DNA from: Anaerolineae bacterium
GTDB taxonomy: Bacteria; Chloroflexota; Anaerolineae; Aggregatilineales; Phototrophicaceae
DNA length: 35,740 nt
Assembly: GCA_019912965.1 (NCBI GenBank)
Contig: JAIOHM010000149.1
Location: 1-35,740, forward strand
Reading direction: 5' to 3'
Shown here piece after piece: positions 8,078 to 16,447 of this stretch. The position numbers and the translations under genes were made by a program. Each line of letters opens with the position of its first letter. Within the stretch, counting starts at the first letter, position 1. The notes under the pieces were generated by a model, which did no database searches, was not told where the DNA came from, and was given only the letters and a program-made list of their open reading frames with translations.

Positions 8078-8869
8078 ATGACACCTGAATCGGTTGCATT
8101 TGACCGCGCGGTTGAATATTACGATGAAACACGGGGTTTCCCGCCGGGTGAGGAACAACGAGTCGCAGCTCTAATTCAACAGGTGGGCGGATTAACAGCA
8201 ACCAGCCGAGTATTGGAAATCGGGATTGGGACGGGACGGATTGCGCTGCCCGTCGCGCCCCATATTCAGGCCTATTTCGGCGTCGATATTTCACGCCCAA
8301 TGATGCTGAAGCTGCAATCCAAGCTGAACGGCGAACCCATTTATATCACGCAAGGTGATGCGACACGACTCCCCTTCCCTGATGACACATTCGATGCGGC
8401 AGTTGCGGTGCATGTGTTCCATCTGATTCCCGGTTGGCAAGATGTACTTCGCGAATTGCAGCGCGTTTTGAAACCTGATGGGGTACTCATCCACGCGCTG
8501 ACACGAGCCGAAACTGATTTCCAAGAATTGTGGCAAGCATGGGAGAGTGTGGTTTCCAGCGAGAGCAAACGCGATGTCGGCATCCAATGGCGGAATGGCA
8601 CAACATTCCTGGAAGATTCGGGCTGGATGCCTCACGGCGAATGGCAGGAATTGGCCTACTCACAATCGATTACACCGCGCTTGTACATCGAACGGGTGCG
8701 TCAACGCATCTGGTCACGATGCTGGCGGGCAACCGATACCGAACTGGAAGCAGGTGTTCAGGCAATGGAAAAGTTGATGCAAGTCCGTTATCCCAATGCT
8801 GATGCACCAATTGCATGGCAGTCGGTATTCACGGCGCGGGCATATCGGAAACCATCTAAACGAGTCTGA
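8078..8869 (+). CDS. Class I SAM-dependent methyltransferase
   Basis: A 263-residue protein with a Rossmann-type methyltransferase core. Motif I is VLEIGIGTGRIA (45-56), followed by an acidic strand end (FGVDIS), then GDATRLPFPDDTFDAAVAVHVFHL and the LRELQRVLKPDGVLIH helix-strand. This Methyltransf_11 pattern is shared by UbiE-like and many small-molecule methyltransferases, so the substrate cannot be named. The C-terminal part is Trp/Arg-rich and unlike UbiE. It follows the FmdB gene after 31 nt; the spacer includes a scrap resembling a dispersed repeat (CCGCCAAGACACCAAGAG). Confidence 0.88.
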   Translation: MTPESVAFDRAVEYYDETRGFPPGEEQRVAALIQQVGGLTATSRVLEIGIGTGRIALPVAPHIQAYFGVDISRPMMLKLQSKLNGEPIYITQGDATRLPFPDDTFDAAVAVHVFHLIPGWQDVLRELQRVLKPDGVLIHALTRAETDFQELWQAWESVVSSESKRDVGIQWRNGTTFLEDSGWMPHGEWQELAYSQSITPRLYIERVRQRIWSRCWRATDTELEAGVQAMEKLMQVRYPNADAPIAWQSVFTARAYRKPSKRV

Positions 8870-8920
8870 ATACGCAGCAAATTCTCATTTGGGCAAGTAG
8901 CCCAATTACTCCAGAAGAAT

Positions 8921-8926
8921 TATAAT
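8921..8926 (+). promoter_or_regulatory. TATAAT -10 element before the amidohydrolase gene
   Basis: A perfect TATAAT 35 nt ahead of the ATG at 8962 in a 92-nt intergenic space. No good -35 hexamer is seen at 16-18 nt, so the promoter may depend on an activator. Transcription would start near 8933, inside the inverted repeat described next. Confidence 0.35.
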
Positions 8927-8927
8927 G

Positions 8928-8959
8928 ATCGCCATTAACGTTATTCGATTGATGGCGAT
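8928..8959. promoter_or_regulatory. Perfect 8-bp inverted repeat between -10 box and start codon
   Basis: ATCGCCAT (8928-8935) is exactly complementary to ATGGCGAT (8952-8959), with 16 nt between. It starts just after the TATAAT and ends 2 nt before the ATG. Its spacing (24 nt centre to centre of arms) and position fit an operator overlapping the transcription start, or a leader hairpin next to the start codon. No ribosome binding site is evident. Confidence 0.45.
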
Positions 8960-8961
8960 TC

Positions 8962-10164
8962 ATGGTTCAACCCCTGCACATCAAAAACGCGCATATTTGG
9001 GACAGCAGCAAAACCGCTCAACGCGATTTGTACACAACTGATGTGGTGACGGCGCAGCCCGCGAAGGGCGCACAGGTAGTTGATCTGGATGGCTACATCA
9101 TTTTCCCCGGTCTAATTAATGCTCATGACCATCTTGAACTAAATCATTATCCCCGCAGCAAATTCCGTGAAAAATATGACAACGCCCATCAATGGGGCGA
9201 AGATATGAATGTGCGGTTAGATACCGAGCCGTACAAATCGCTGCGAGCCTATCCACTGTGGGATAAGCTGTTCATCGGCGGACTCAAAAATCTATTGTGT
9301 GGGGCAACAACCGTTGCACATCATAATCCCTTGCATAAATACCTGAAATGGAATGAGTTTCCCGTACATGTATTGCAGAAATATGGCTGGGCACATTCAC
9401 TGCACTTCAACACTGGTGAGGAAATTCAGCGATCTTACAAACGTACCCCTCCTTCTGTATCCTGGTTCATCCATCTGGCAGAAGGGACAGACGAGATTGC
9501 AGCAGGCGAGTACAAGAGGCTCAAAGCATTAGGGTGTATCGGGTCAAATACCGTCATCATTCATGGGGTCGGTTTAACACCAGAAGATGTGAGCGACGCA
9601 ATCCAGCATGTGCGGGGGTTGGTATGGTGTCCTTCAACGAATATTTTTCTATTGGACAAAACTTCTCCTTTTGTGCAGCATACTTATGCTGCTAAACGTC
9701 CCAGTTGGCGACATACAGATACTGGATGCAATGTCGCGCTAGGCAGCGACTCGCGGCTGACAGCTGACGGCGATCTAGGAACTGAAATGTTGGCGGCCAA
9801 TATGACCTCTCAGTGCGATGGGGCATGTGTTATGGAAGCGGTTACCTGTCGAGCTGCTCATATTTTAGGTTTGGATGATATAGGCCACTTGCACTCAGGA
9901 GCAAAGGCTGATTGGATCGTCGATTTTCGCTATCAACGCGCTGATATTAAACTGATCGTCAAAGGCGGCGTGCCGCAAATTGGCGACCCAGATATGATGG
10001 CGAAGTTTCCGGCAGTACAAACAGTTGGCGCAATGTTGGATGGCAAACCCAAACGCATCCATATTGATCTGGCGCGGCGTATTCATGCCTGCAAGCTGAA
10101 AGAACCGGGATTAGAAGTCGATTCACTGCCTAAACAGGGATTCAAATTATGGGGGTTGTTATGA
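8962..10164 (+). CDS. Amidohydrolase family protein (guanine/atrazine-deaminase-like)
   Basis: A 400-residue metal-dependent hydrolase of the amidohydrolase superfamily. Metal ligands are visible in order: HDH at 55-57 in INAHDHLELN, His171 in HLAEG (with Glu174 as likely proton shuttle), His201 in HGVGL and Asp263 in LGSDS. This is the ATZ/TRZ/guanine deaminase layout, implying hydrolytic deamination or dechlorination of a ring or guanidine-like group. The middle of the sequence (residues 60-100) differs from well-known guanine deaminases, so the substrate is open. Its stop overlaps the start of a B12 radical SAM gene (ATGA at 10161-10164), tying it to that cluster. Confidence 0.87.
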   Translation: MVQPLHIKNAHIWDSSKTAQRDLYTTDVVTAQPAKGAQVVDLDGYIIFPGLINAHDHLELNHYPRSKFREKYDNAHQWGEDMNVRLDTEPYKSLRAYPLWDKLFIGGLKNLLCGATTVAHHNPLHKYLKWNEFPVHVLQKYGWAHSLHFNTGEEIQRSYKRTPPSVSWFIHLAEGTDEIAAGEYKRLKALGCIGSNTVIIHGVGLTPEDVSDAIQHVRGLVWCPSTNIFLLDKTSPFVQHTYAAKRPSWRHTDTGCNVALGSDSRLTADGDLGTEMLAANMTSQCDGACVMEAVTCRAAHILGLDDIGHLHSGAKADWIVDFRYQRADIKLIVKGGVPQIGDPDMMAKFPAVQTVGAMLDGKPKRIHIDLARRIHACKLKEPGLEVDSLPKQGFKLWGLL

Positions 10165-11678
10165 CCGATATTCTTTTTGGGCAGTCGTATTATTTGCGGT
10201 TCGACCCCAAGTTATGGGAAGCCATGCAGCCCTATCCGCCGCTGGGGACTTTATATGCAGCCAGCAATATGCGGCAGCGGGGTTATCAAGTAGCCCTGTT
10301 CGATGCCATGCTGGCGGAAAGTCCGGCGGAGTGGACAGCCGCGCTGCAACAGTATCAGCCGAAATATGCGGTGCTGTTCGAGGATAACTTCAATTATTTA
10401 AGCAAAATGAGCCTGCTGCGGATGCGCGAAGCGGCTTTCGAGATGATCGATGCCGCCAAATCACAAGGTTGCGTTGTGATTGCCTGCGGGTCGGATATGA
10501 CCGACCACGCCGAAAAATATCTCGAACGCGGCGCGGATTTTGTGCTGATTGGTGAAGGGGATGAGACACTTGGTGAACTGCTGGATTATCTCCACCATAC
10601 CCCTCAAGCCGAAATTAGTGACGAAAAGCTGTATGCCATTCAGAGCATCGCCTATCAACATGAAGGACAAGTCATCAAAACACCCGCTCGGCAGGTCATT
10701 CGTGATCTGGATTCGCTGCCTTTCCCCGCCTGGGACTTGGTTGACCGGGATAAATACCGCGCAGTGTGGATGGAACATCACGGCTATTATTCGATGAATC
10801 TGGTGACAACGCGCGGCTGTCCTTTCCATTGCAACTGGTGTGCCAAGCCGATTTGGGGGCAGAAGTACAACGTCCGCAGCGCAAAGAATGTGGTTGAGGA
10901 AATGGCATGGCTGAAAGAAAATTTTCAGCCTGACCACATCTGGTTTATGGACGACATCATGGGCATTCAGGACAGGTGGATTGAGGAATTCGCCACCCTG
11001 CTCGATCAGCGCGGTCTGCGGATTCCGTTCAAGAGCCTGAACCGGGTTGATCTGCTGCTACGCGGTAAAACAATTCCGGCGCTGGCACGGGCGGGCGCAA
11101 AAATTGTGTGGGTCGGCGCGGAAAGCGGCTCGCAGAAAATTCTGGATGCGATGGATAAAGGGACGCGCGTTGAACAGATTTACGAAGCGACGCGGCAACT
11201 TCATGCACATGGGGTCAAAGTGGCCTTCTTCCTGCAATTCGGTTATCCGGGCGAAACGCGCGAGGATATTGAACTCACTTTGAAAATGGTGCGCGACCTG
11301 ATGCCGGACGACATCGGCATCAGCGTCAGTTATCCGCTGCCGGGGACACCATTTTACGAGAACGTGAAGCATGAACTCGGCGCGCGCGTCAACTGGATCG
11401 ACAGCCAGGATATGGCGATGCTCTACAAAGGGCCGTTCGCAACTGCCTTCTACCGCCAGCTACATACCGTTGTGCATAAAGATTATCGGTCACGCAAGAC
11501 ATTGGCTGAACTGCGTGGCTTACTGCGTAATCCAGCCAATTTACGTCCCAGCCACATTAAACAGACAGCCGCCATGATTTATCATCGGCTGACGCTTCCG
11601 GGGGCGGTGGCGAAGCTGGACGAACTGGCGAAACTGCCGCATGAACCAACACGGGTAGCGAATGTGGTGATTAGTTGA
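10161..11678 (+). CDS. B12-binding domain radical SAM protein (first of two)
   Basis: A 505-residue protein. Residues 1-180 are a cobalamin-binding Rossmann-like domain (PYPPLGTLYAASNMRQRGY; FVLIGEGDETLGELL). Residues from about 210 form the radical SAM barrel with the cluster motif Cys220-x3-Cys224-x2-Cys227 (CPFHCNWC), then WFMDDIMGI, GAESGSQKILDAM and FFLQFGYPGET. Such class B enzymes methylate unreactive carbons or catalyse ring and C-C chemistry using SAM with or without cobalamin; the classic His ligand motif DxHxxG is absent, as in many members. The start at 10161 is preferred over the ATG at 10149 because GGGGG at 10151-10155 gives a 5-nt spacing and the ATGA overlap implies coupling. 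It is paralogous to the protein at 12494. Confidence 0.92.
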   Translation: MTDILFGQSYYLRFDPKLWEAMQPYPPLGTLYAASNMRQRGYQVALFDAMLAESPAEWTAALQQYQPKYAVLFEDNFNYLSKMSLLRMREAAFEMIDAAKSQGCVVIACGSDMTDHAEKYLERGADFVLIGEGDETLGELLDYLHHTPQAEISDEKLYAIQSIAYQHEGQVIKTPARQVIRDLDSLPFPAWDLVDRDKYRAVWMEHHGYYSMNLVTTRGCPFHCNWCAKPIWGQKYNVRSAKNVVEEMAWLKENFQPDHIWFMDDIMGIQDRWIEEFATLLDQRGLRIPFKSLNRVDLLLRGKTIPALARAGAKIVWVGAESGSQKILDAMDKGTRVEQIYEATRQLHAHGVKVAFFLQFGYPGETREDIELTLKMVRDLMPDDIGISVSYPLPGTPFYENVKHELGARVNWIDSQDMAMLYKGPFATAFYRQLHTVVHKDYRSRKTLAELRGLLRNPANLRPSHIKQTAAMIYHRLTLPGAVAKLDELAKLPHEPTRVANVVIS

Positions 11679-11714
11679 TAGTTTATAGTTATTGGTTCTT
11701 AGTTTTGAGTTCAT
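11679..11714. repeat. Low-complexity AGTTTATAGTTATT tract after a gene
   Basis: Directly after the radical SAM stop codon the DNA stutters through variants of (A)GTTTATAGTT-ATTGGTTCTTAGTTTTGAG. No protein or RNA is evident. Similar stuttering tracts follow genes at 2383, 21615 and 35297. Confidence 0.4.
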
Positions 11715-11748
11715 CCTTTCCAGATGGATCATTTAAGGGATAAACAAG

Positions 11749-11988
11749 ATGGCGAATTGGCTGAAGATCACCAAACCGAATATTGAGATGTCCAGTGGAT
11801 TTCTGGTTTATCAGAGCGCGGTGATTAATCTGGATAACGCGACGGGATTCGCGGTACAAAATGCGGGATCGGTGACGGTGTTTATTGACGGCAAGGCAAT
11901 TGTCATTCAGCAGCAGTTTGATGACAAGGCTTATCAGACGGTGTTCAAGTATGTACAGGCGCGGACGCACGGACTGAGTTTGCCGTAA
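11749..11988 (+). CDS. Small protein of unknown function, 79 residues
   Basis: I do not recognise this family. The sequence begins MANWLKITKPNIEM and is rich in alternating hydrophobic residues (AVINLDNATGFAVQ, VTVFIDGKAIVIQQ), which suggests a small beta-sandwich or barrel, ending with an Lys/Arg-containing helix. There is no signal peptide, Cys or membrane segment. It lies 70 nt after the first radical SAM gene and 26 nt before hicB on the same strand. It could be a third component of the HicBA module or a small accessory factor of the radical SAM cluster; no evidence chooses between these. Codon use looks like that of its neighbours. Confidence 0.6.
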   Translation: MANWLKITKPNIEMSSGFLVYQSAVINLDNATGFAVQNAGSVTVFIDGKAIVIQQQFDDKAYQTVFKYVQARTHGLSLP

Positions 11989-12014
11989 CTGCGATTCGAT
12001 GGAGGTTTGGGGAC

Positions 12015-12257
12015 ATGGAAATCAATCCGCAATTGGTAACTGAGTTGAGCAAACGCCAAGTCATTATTTATCTGGATGAAGATGGAAATGGTTATTTTGC
12101 AGACTGTCCAAGTTTGCCGGGCTGTCACAGTCAAGGCGATACATGGGAAGAAACACTAGCCAACATTAAAGAGGCCATTGAGCTTTGGATTGAAGACGCC
12201 CTTGAACACAATGATTCTATTCCAGAAGATAAAGTGGTGTGGGTTGGTCGGGTATGA
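12015..12257 (+). CDS. hicB: HicB family antitoxin
   Basis: An 80-residue protein with the HicB partial RNase-H fold: IIYLDEDGNGYFADCPSLPGCHSQGDTWEETLANIKEAIELWIEDA. The YFADCPSLPGC block and following helix are the family hallmark. It binds and neutralises HicA. At 80 residues it is the short form without a long C-terminal DNA-binding domain, so autoregulation may be weak or need other sequence. GGAGG lies 9 nt before the ATG. The gene order is antitoxin first, toxin second, and the last bases overlap the hicA start (ATGA at 12254). Confidence 0.9.
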   Translation: MEINPQLVTELSKRQVIIYLDEDGNGYFADCPSLPGCHSQGDTWEETLANIKEAIELWIEDALEHNDSIPEDKVVWVGRV

Positions 12258-12475
12258 CCAAACTGCCAAGCGTTTCGGGGCGTGATTGTATTAAAGTCCT
12301 ACAAAAAGTAGGGTTCTACATTACCCGACAAAAAGGCAGTCATATCAACTTACGCCGCGACGATCCTTTTGCAAAAACAGTAGTTCCCGACCACAAAGAG
12401 ATCAAAAAGGGAACATTGAAAGCCATTTTGAAGGACGCAAATCTAACGGTAGACGAGTTCATCGCTTTATTGTAG
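12254..12475 (+). CDS. hicA: HicA family mRNA interferase toxin
   Basis: A 73-residue YcfA/HicA protein with the double-stranded RNA-binding-like fold. It starts MTKLPSVSGRDCIKVLQKVGF and contains the catalytic His in KGSHINLRR, then TVVPDHKEIKKGTLKAILKDA, all conserved in the family. HicA cleaves mRNAs when not bound by HicB. The start at 12254 is preferred over an in-frame ATG at 12239 because homologues begin at this Met and it overlaps the hicB stop. The pair sits between two radical SAM genes on the same strand, 18 nt before the second. Confidence 0.9.
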   Translation: MTKLPSVSGRDCIKVLQKVGFYITRQKGSHINLRRDDPFAKTVVPDHKEIKKGTLKAILKDANLTVDEFIALL

Positions 12476-12493
12476 TTATTTCAGGTAAAACTT

Positions 12494-13924
12494 ATGGACA
12501 TCCTCCTCGCACACGGCTATTTTTTGTATGAAGATCCGCACGAAATGAAGGTGATGAAGCCCTATCCGCCGTTGGGGATTCTGTATATTTCGGCGTATCT
12601 GAAAAAACAGGGGTTTGATGTCGGGGTTTTCGACTCGACCTTTAGCTCGATGGAAAAATTTAAGGCGCTGGTCGCCAAAGAACGTCCATCGGTCGTTGGC
12701 ATTTATACCAACATGATGACCAAGCGCAATGTGCTGATGATGGCGCAAATCTGCAAAGCGCAGGGTGCTACGGTGGTGCTGGGTGGGCCGGAACCGCCCT
12801 ACTACGCTGGAGATTATCTGGCAAACAGCGCAGACATCATCGTCAAAGGCGAAGGCGAACTGACGCTGGAAGAACTGCTACCGCATCTGGCGCAGCATGG
12901 GCTGAAGGGGTTAGATAGTATAAACGGAATTACGTTCCGCGATGGTGATGGCAAGGTGGTTGAAACCCTGCCCCGCGCGTTCATTCAGGATTTGAGTGCT
13001 AATCCGTGGCCTGACCGCGAGGCGATCGATCTTCCCCAATACATGAAAGTCTGGAAAGATAATCACGGTCAGAGTTCAGTATCGGTCATTCAGGCGCGGG
13101 GATGCCCCTACACCTGCCGCTGGTGCAGCCATTCGGTTTATGGCAACACCCACCGCCGCCGCACCCCCGCTGATGCTGCTGACGAAGTATTGTGGATTAA
13201 AGAGCACTACAATCCGGATTTGATCTGGTACGCGGATGATGTTTTCACAATCAACTCGCGCTGGTTCTTCCAATATGCCGAGGAACTGCAAAAGCGTGAC
13301 GTTCGCATTCCGTTTGAGTGCATCTCGCGGGCGGATCGTTTAAACGAAGGTATCGTCAAAACGCTGGCAGAGATGGGCGCATTCCGCGTGTGGAATGGGT
13401 CAGAAAGCGGATCGCAGAAAATTCTGGATGCGATGGATCGTAAGGTGAAGGTCAAAGACGTTCAGGAAAAAACACACCTGCTCCAGAAATATGGCATCGA
13501 AACGGGCATGTTCATCATGCTGGGCTATGAGGGCGAAACCATTCAGGAGTTGGAAGAAACAGTTGAACATCTGAAAATCTCCAACCCTGATATTTTCCTG
13601 ACGACCGTTGCTTACCCCATCAAAGGCACGCATTATTATGCCGAAGTGGAAAGTCGCATTCTGGCAGACCGTTCATGGACAGACCGCAGCGACCGCGATT
13701 TAACCGTAGCGGGACGCTACTCACGGCGATTCTACAGTTTTGCCACGCGCTGGATGGTCAACGAAGTAGCCCTGAACCGCGCTCAGATCAAAGGGAATGT
13801 GCCATTAAAACGACGGCTGAAGTTGTATGCCAACGCTAAAATCGGACGTTTGGGGATGACCCTGACCAAAGGGCAGCGAGAAAATCAGGGGCAGCAAATC
13901 CATGAACCCGTCCCAAGCCTTTGA
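12494..13924 (+). CDS. B12-binding domain radical SAM protein (second of two)
   Basis: A 476-residue paralogue of the protein at 10161. The N-terminal cobalamin-binding domain keeps PYPPLGILYISAYLKKQGF (24-42) and ADIIVKGEGELTLEELL, and the cluster motif is Cys204-x3-Cys208-x2-Cys211 (CPYTCRWC). Later shared blocks are WYADDVFTI, GSESGSQKILDAMD and MLGYEGET. The two copies probably act in the same pathway or as alternating enzymes; such pairs are common in Chloroflexota and related to BchE/HpnJ-like and GT-associated clusters. The C-terminal ~100 residues are Lys/Arg-rich. Its end overlaps the following methyltransferase gene by 23 nt. Confidence 0.92.
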   Translation: MDILLAHGYFLYEDPHEMKVMKPYPPLGILYISAYLKKQGFDVGVFDSTFSSMEKFKALVAKERPSVVGIYTNMMTKRNVLMMAQICKAQGATVVLGGPEPPYYAGDYLANSADIIVKGEGELTLEELLPHLAQHGLKGLDSINGITFRDGDGKVVETLPRAFIQDLSANPWPDREAIDLPQYMKVWKDNHGQSSVSVIQARGCPYTCRWCSHSVYGNTHRRRTPADAADEVLWIKEHYNPDLIWYADDVFTINSRWFFQYAEELQKRDVRIPFECISRADRLNEGIVKTLAEMGAFRVWNGSESGSQKILDAMDRKVKVKDVQEKTHLLQKYGIETGMFIMLGYEGETIQELEETVEHLKISNPDIFLTTVAYPIKGTHYYAEVESRILADRSWTDRSDRDLTVAGRYSRRFYSFATRWMVNEVALNRAQIKGNVPLKRRLKLYANAKIGRLGMTLTKGQRENQGQQIHEPVPSL

Positions 13925-14702
13925 TCCGCTTGCCACCTCATATGATGATACCTTCACCCATACCCAAATTGGGCGCTATTTACGCGATCAGATTCACGCC
14001 CGTTTAGATCGCCATTTTCGCGCGGGCGATCATGTGCTGGAACTTGGCTGTGGGACGGGTGAGGATGCGCTGCGTTTAGCAGAACGCGGAGTACAAGTAA
14101 CCGCAACTGATGTCAGCGAAGGCATGTTGACAACAACACGGACGAAAACGGCGGGGAATGTTTTGGTGCGCGTGGAACGGCTGGATTTAAGAACCCTCAC
14201 CCCCTACCCCCCTCTCCCTCATAGCGAGGGGGAACAACTTGATGGCGTATTTTCTAATTTTGGGCCGATGAACTGTTTGGAGGAATGGGGGACGCTGGCG
14301 AGTTGGTTGGCGAAGCATGTAAAACAGGGGGGAATTGTTGGGTTAGGTGTGATGAGTCCGCTGTGCATGTGGGAACCGCTGTGGCACGGGCTGCATGGAA
14401 ATTTTAAGACAGCCATGCGGCGTTGGCGAAAAAAAACAGTGTTTCATCCTGACGGGGTTTCAGAACCAATTACCGTCACCTATCCTTCGATAAGCCGCAT
14501 CACAAAAGATTTTGCGCCACACTTCCGGCGTGTTTATGTGCAGCCGTTGGGCTTGTTCCTGCCGCCAAGTGATGTATTTGGAGCGATTGAAAAACGCCCA
14601 CGTTTATTCAATACCTTAATGGCGTTGGAAAAGCGATTCGGGCAAGCAGCAGCCTTAGCAATGTTGGCTGACCACTACTGGATTGAGTTTCAGAAGATTT
14701 GA
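13902..14702 (+). CDS. Class I SAM-dependent methyltransferase with repeat-encoded loop
   Basis: A 266-residue methyltransferase: motif I VLELGCGTGEDALRLA (45-60), acidic strand end VTATDVSEGML, then GVFSNFGPMNCL. Between those, residues 98-112 (TLTPYPPLPHSEGEQ) are encoded by a GC-rich palindromic repeat and have no equivalent in the family core, so they should form an extra surface loop before the active-site strand. Translation starts within the upstream radical SAM gene (23-nt overlap), implying coupled expression. It likely modifies the radical SAM product or an intermediate; substrate unknown. The 60 nt up to purE hold a small inverted repeat (TACCTG...CAGGTA) that may end both converging transcripts. 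Confidence 0.88.
   Translation: MNPSQAFDPLATSYDDTFTHTQIGRYLRDQIHARLDRHFRAGDHVLELGCGTGEDALRLAERGVQVTATDVSEGMLTTTRTKTAGNVLVRVERLDLRTLTPYPPLPHSEGEQLDGVFSNFGPMNCLEEWGTLASWLAKHVKQGGIVGLGVMSPLCMWEPLWHGLHGNFKTAMRRWRKKTVFHPDGVSEPITVTYPSISRITKDFAPHFRRVYVQPLGLFLPPSDVFGAIEKRPRLFNTLMALEKRFGQAAALAMLADHYWIEFQKI
14193..14237. repeat. Palindromic GC repeat, copy A, in frame inside methyltransferase gene
   Basis: The unit begins ACCCTCACCCC and ends GCGAGGGGGAACAA, with a 7-bp stem CCCCCTC (14208-14214) / GAGGGGG (14226-14232). It matches the intergenic copies at 35371 and 35709 and adds 15 codons with no stop. Confidence 0.75.
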
Positions 14703-14762
14703 ATTCAAGCATCTGCAATTATCGTAATATTACCTGCTCCCACCTGTTTATCAGGTAGTATC

Positions 14763-15242
14763 TCAGCCTAAGTTGGCATTCTTGGCGCGGGATTGGGCGG
14801 CCATTTGGGATTTATAGGCCAGCATTTTTTCGAGCAAAGCAGCATCAGAAGTAGCTAAAATTTGTACCGCCAATAAGCCAGCATTCTTCGCCCCACCAAT
14901 AGCAACTGTCGCTACGGGAACACCAGAGGGCATCTGGACAATCGAAAGCAAGGAATCCAAGCCATTCAGCGCATGACTTTGCACTGGGACACCGATCACG
15001 GGTAAAGGCGTATGCGCTGCAACCATGCCAGGTAAATGCGCCGCGCCACCTGCGCCAGCGATAATCACCTTCAACCCGCGCTGATGCGCCGTTTGCGCAT
15101 ATTCCGCCATATCGGCTGGTGTACGATGTGCGGAGACTACACGCAGTTCATAGGCTACACCAAATTCACGGCAAATATCGACCGCGCCTTGCATGGTTGG
15201 CAGATCACTGTCGCTGCCCATAATGATGCCGATTAGTGGCAT
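14763..15242 (-). CDS. purE: N5-carboxyaminoimidazole ribonucleotide mutase
   Basis: A 159-residue class I PurE. It moves the carboxyl group of N5-CAIR to C4 of the imidazole, giving CAIR in purine synthesis. Visible motifs are the phosphate/substrate loops GSDSD (9-13) and SAHRTP (37-42) with the catalytic His40, and [10 protein letters not shown] (63-72) with PVIGVPVQS. Length is normal. The ATG at 15242 is chosen because AGAGGAAA sits 5 nt upstream and homologues start [13 protein letters not shown]; an earlier in-frame ATG at 15263 would add seven unconserved residues. It lies 10 nt after purK, whose stop codon is part of the ribosome binding site, so the two are one transcript. Confidence 0.97.
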   Translation of the reverse strand: MPLIGIIMGSDSDLPTMQGAVDICREFGVAYELRVVSAHRTPADMAEYAQTAHQRGLKVIIAGAGGAAHLPGMVAAHTPLPVIGVPVQSHALNGLDSLLSIVQMPSGVPVATVAIGGAKNAGLLAVQILATSDAALLEKMLAYKSQMAAQSRAKNANLG

Positions 15243-15252
15243 AATGTTTCCT

Positions 15253-16386
15253 CTAAAGATCAACTAAATCAGCAGCTTGACGCGCGAGTCGTTCAGCTTG
15301 TTCGATGGACTCGCCTACAACAGTGACATGCCCCATCTTGCGCCCGATACGCGATTCGCGCTTGCCATAGATATGCACATGTGCGGCGGGAATGGCCAAA
15401 GCGGCTTTTATACCCTGCGGGCGAACAAGGCCGTCGCGTTTGCCGAGCAAGTTGACCATTACGGCGGCAGGGGCAATCATATCGGTTGAACCTAGAGGCC
15501 AGCCTAATACCGCACGAATGTGATTTTCAAACTGCGAAGTGATACAGCCTTCGATAGTGTAATGACCGGAATTGTGTGGGCGGGGCGCAATTTCGTTGTA
15601 GACGATTTCGCCGTTTTCCAGCAGGAATAATTCGACGCCAAATACCCCTACCCCGTTCACCGCTTCGACCGCTTTGATGGCAACTATCTGGGCACGTTCG
15701 GCAATTTCCGGCGCGATAGGCGCAGGGGCACGAACGATATGGCAGATGTGGTTATGCTGCACCGTTTCAACCACCGGATAAGCGCGGATTTCACCATCAC
15801 GCCCACGCAAAATCATCACCGCTAGTTCGCGGACAAAGGGAACAAAGGATTCGACATAGCAGACGCGATTGGAGAGTTTATCCAAAGCAGGAACAATATC
15901 GCCTTCTGCATGAATCGTCGCATTGCCATAACCGTCGTAGCCATTGGTACGGGCTTTTAATACCGCGGGCAAACCATGTGCTTCAATGAAATCCTGTATA
16001 TCTTGCGGCGATTGAACTTCGGCAAAAGCGGGCAGCGGTAATTCATTCTGCGCCATGATCTGCTTTTGCGTCAGTTTATCGCGGATAAGATAGAGTGTTT
16101 CAGCGGTGGGGTAAACCATCGGGCCAAACGCCGCCAACGCCTCAAGCACATGGGGTGGGACAAATTCGTTTTCCAGCGTCACCACATCACACAACGCCGC
16201 GAAATCCGCAAGAAATGCTTGATTTTCGGATGCATTCCAATCCCCAATCTGGTGATGGTGAGTCAACCGAGAAGCCGGGGAATCGGGTGTGCGTTCCAAA
16301 ACCGCTGTTTCAATACCGAGGGAAATGGCGGCTTGAGTCATCATCTGGGCAAGCTGCCCACCGCCAAGAATGCCAAGTCGTGTCAT
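15253..16386 (-). CDS. purK: N5-carboxyaminoimidazole ribonucleotide synthase
   Basis: A 377-residue ATP-grasp enzyme that makes N5-CAIR from AIR, bicarbonate and ATP, the substrate of PurE next to it. The N-terminal [12 protein letters not shown] motif (5-16), [20 protein letters not shown] in the ATP-grasp lid and [18 protein letters not shown] near residue 265 are all characteristic. The start at 16386 is preferred over the open extension to 16521 since homologues begin at this [11 protein letters not shown]; no strong ribosome binding site precedes it. The gene diverges from the flippase at 16448 with only 61 nt between. Confidence 0.97.
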   Translation of the reverse strand: MTRLGILGGGQLAQMMTQAAISLGIETAVLERTPDSPASRLTHHHQIGDWNASENQAFLADFAALCDVVTLENEFVPPHVLEALAAFGPMVYPTAETLYLIRDKLTQKQIMAQNELPLPAFAEVQSPQDIQDFIEAHGLPAVLKARTNGYDGYGNATIHAEGDIVPALDKLSNRVCYVESFVPFVRELAVMILRGRDGEIRAYPVVETVQHNHICHIVRAPAPIAPEIAERAQIVAIKAVEAVNGVGVFGVELFLLENGEIVYNEIAPRPHNSGHYTIEGCITSQFENHIRAVLGWPLGSTDMIAPAAVMVNLLGKRDGLVRPQGIKAALAIPAAHVHIYGKRESRIGRKMGHVTVVGESIEQAERLARQAADLVDL

Positions 16387-16447
16387 AGGGTGTATGATAA
16401 CAGGCAACAAGGTATTCAGCCATCGGTGATCTTGCCTCAAAACACCC

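Noticed and set aside
14735..14762. TACCTG/CAGGTA inverted repeat between the methyltransferase and purE
   Set aside because: Short stem and no T tract; mentioned only as a possible weak bidirectional end.
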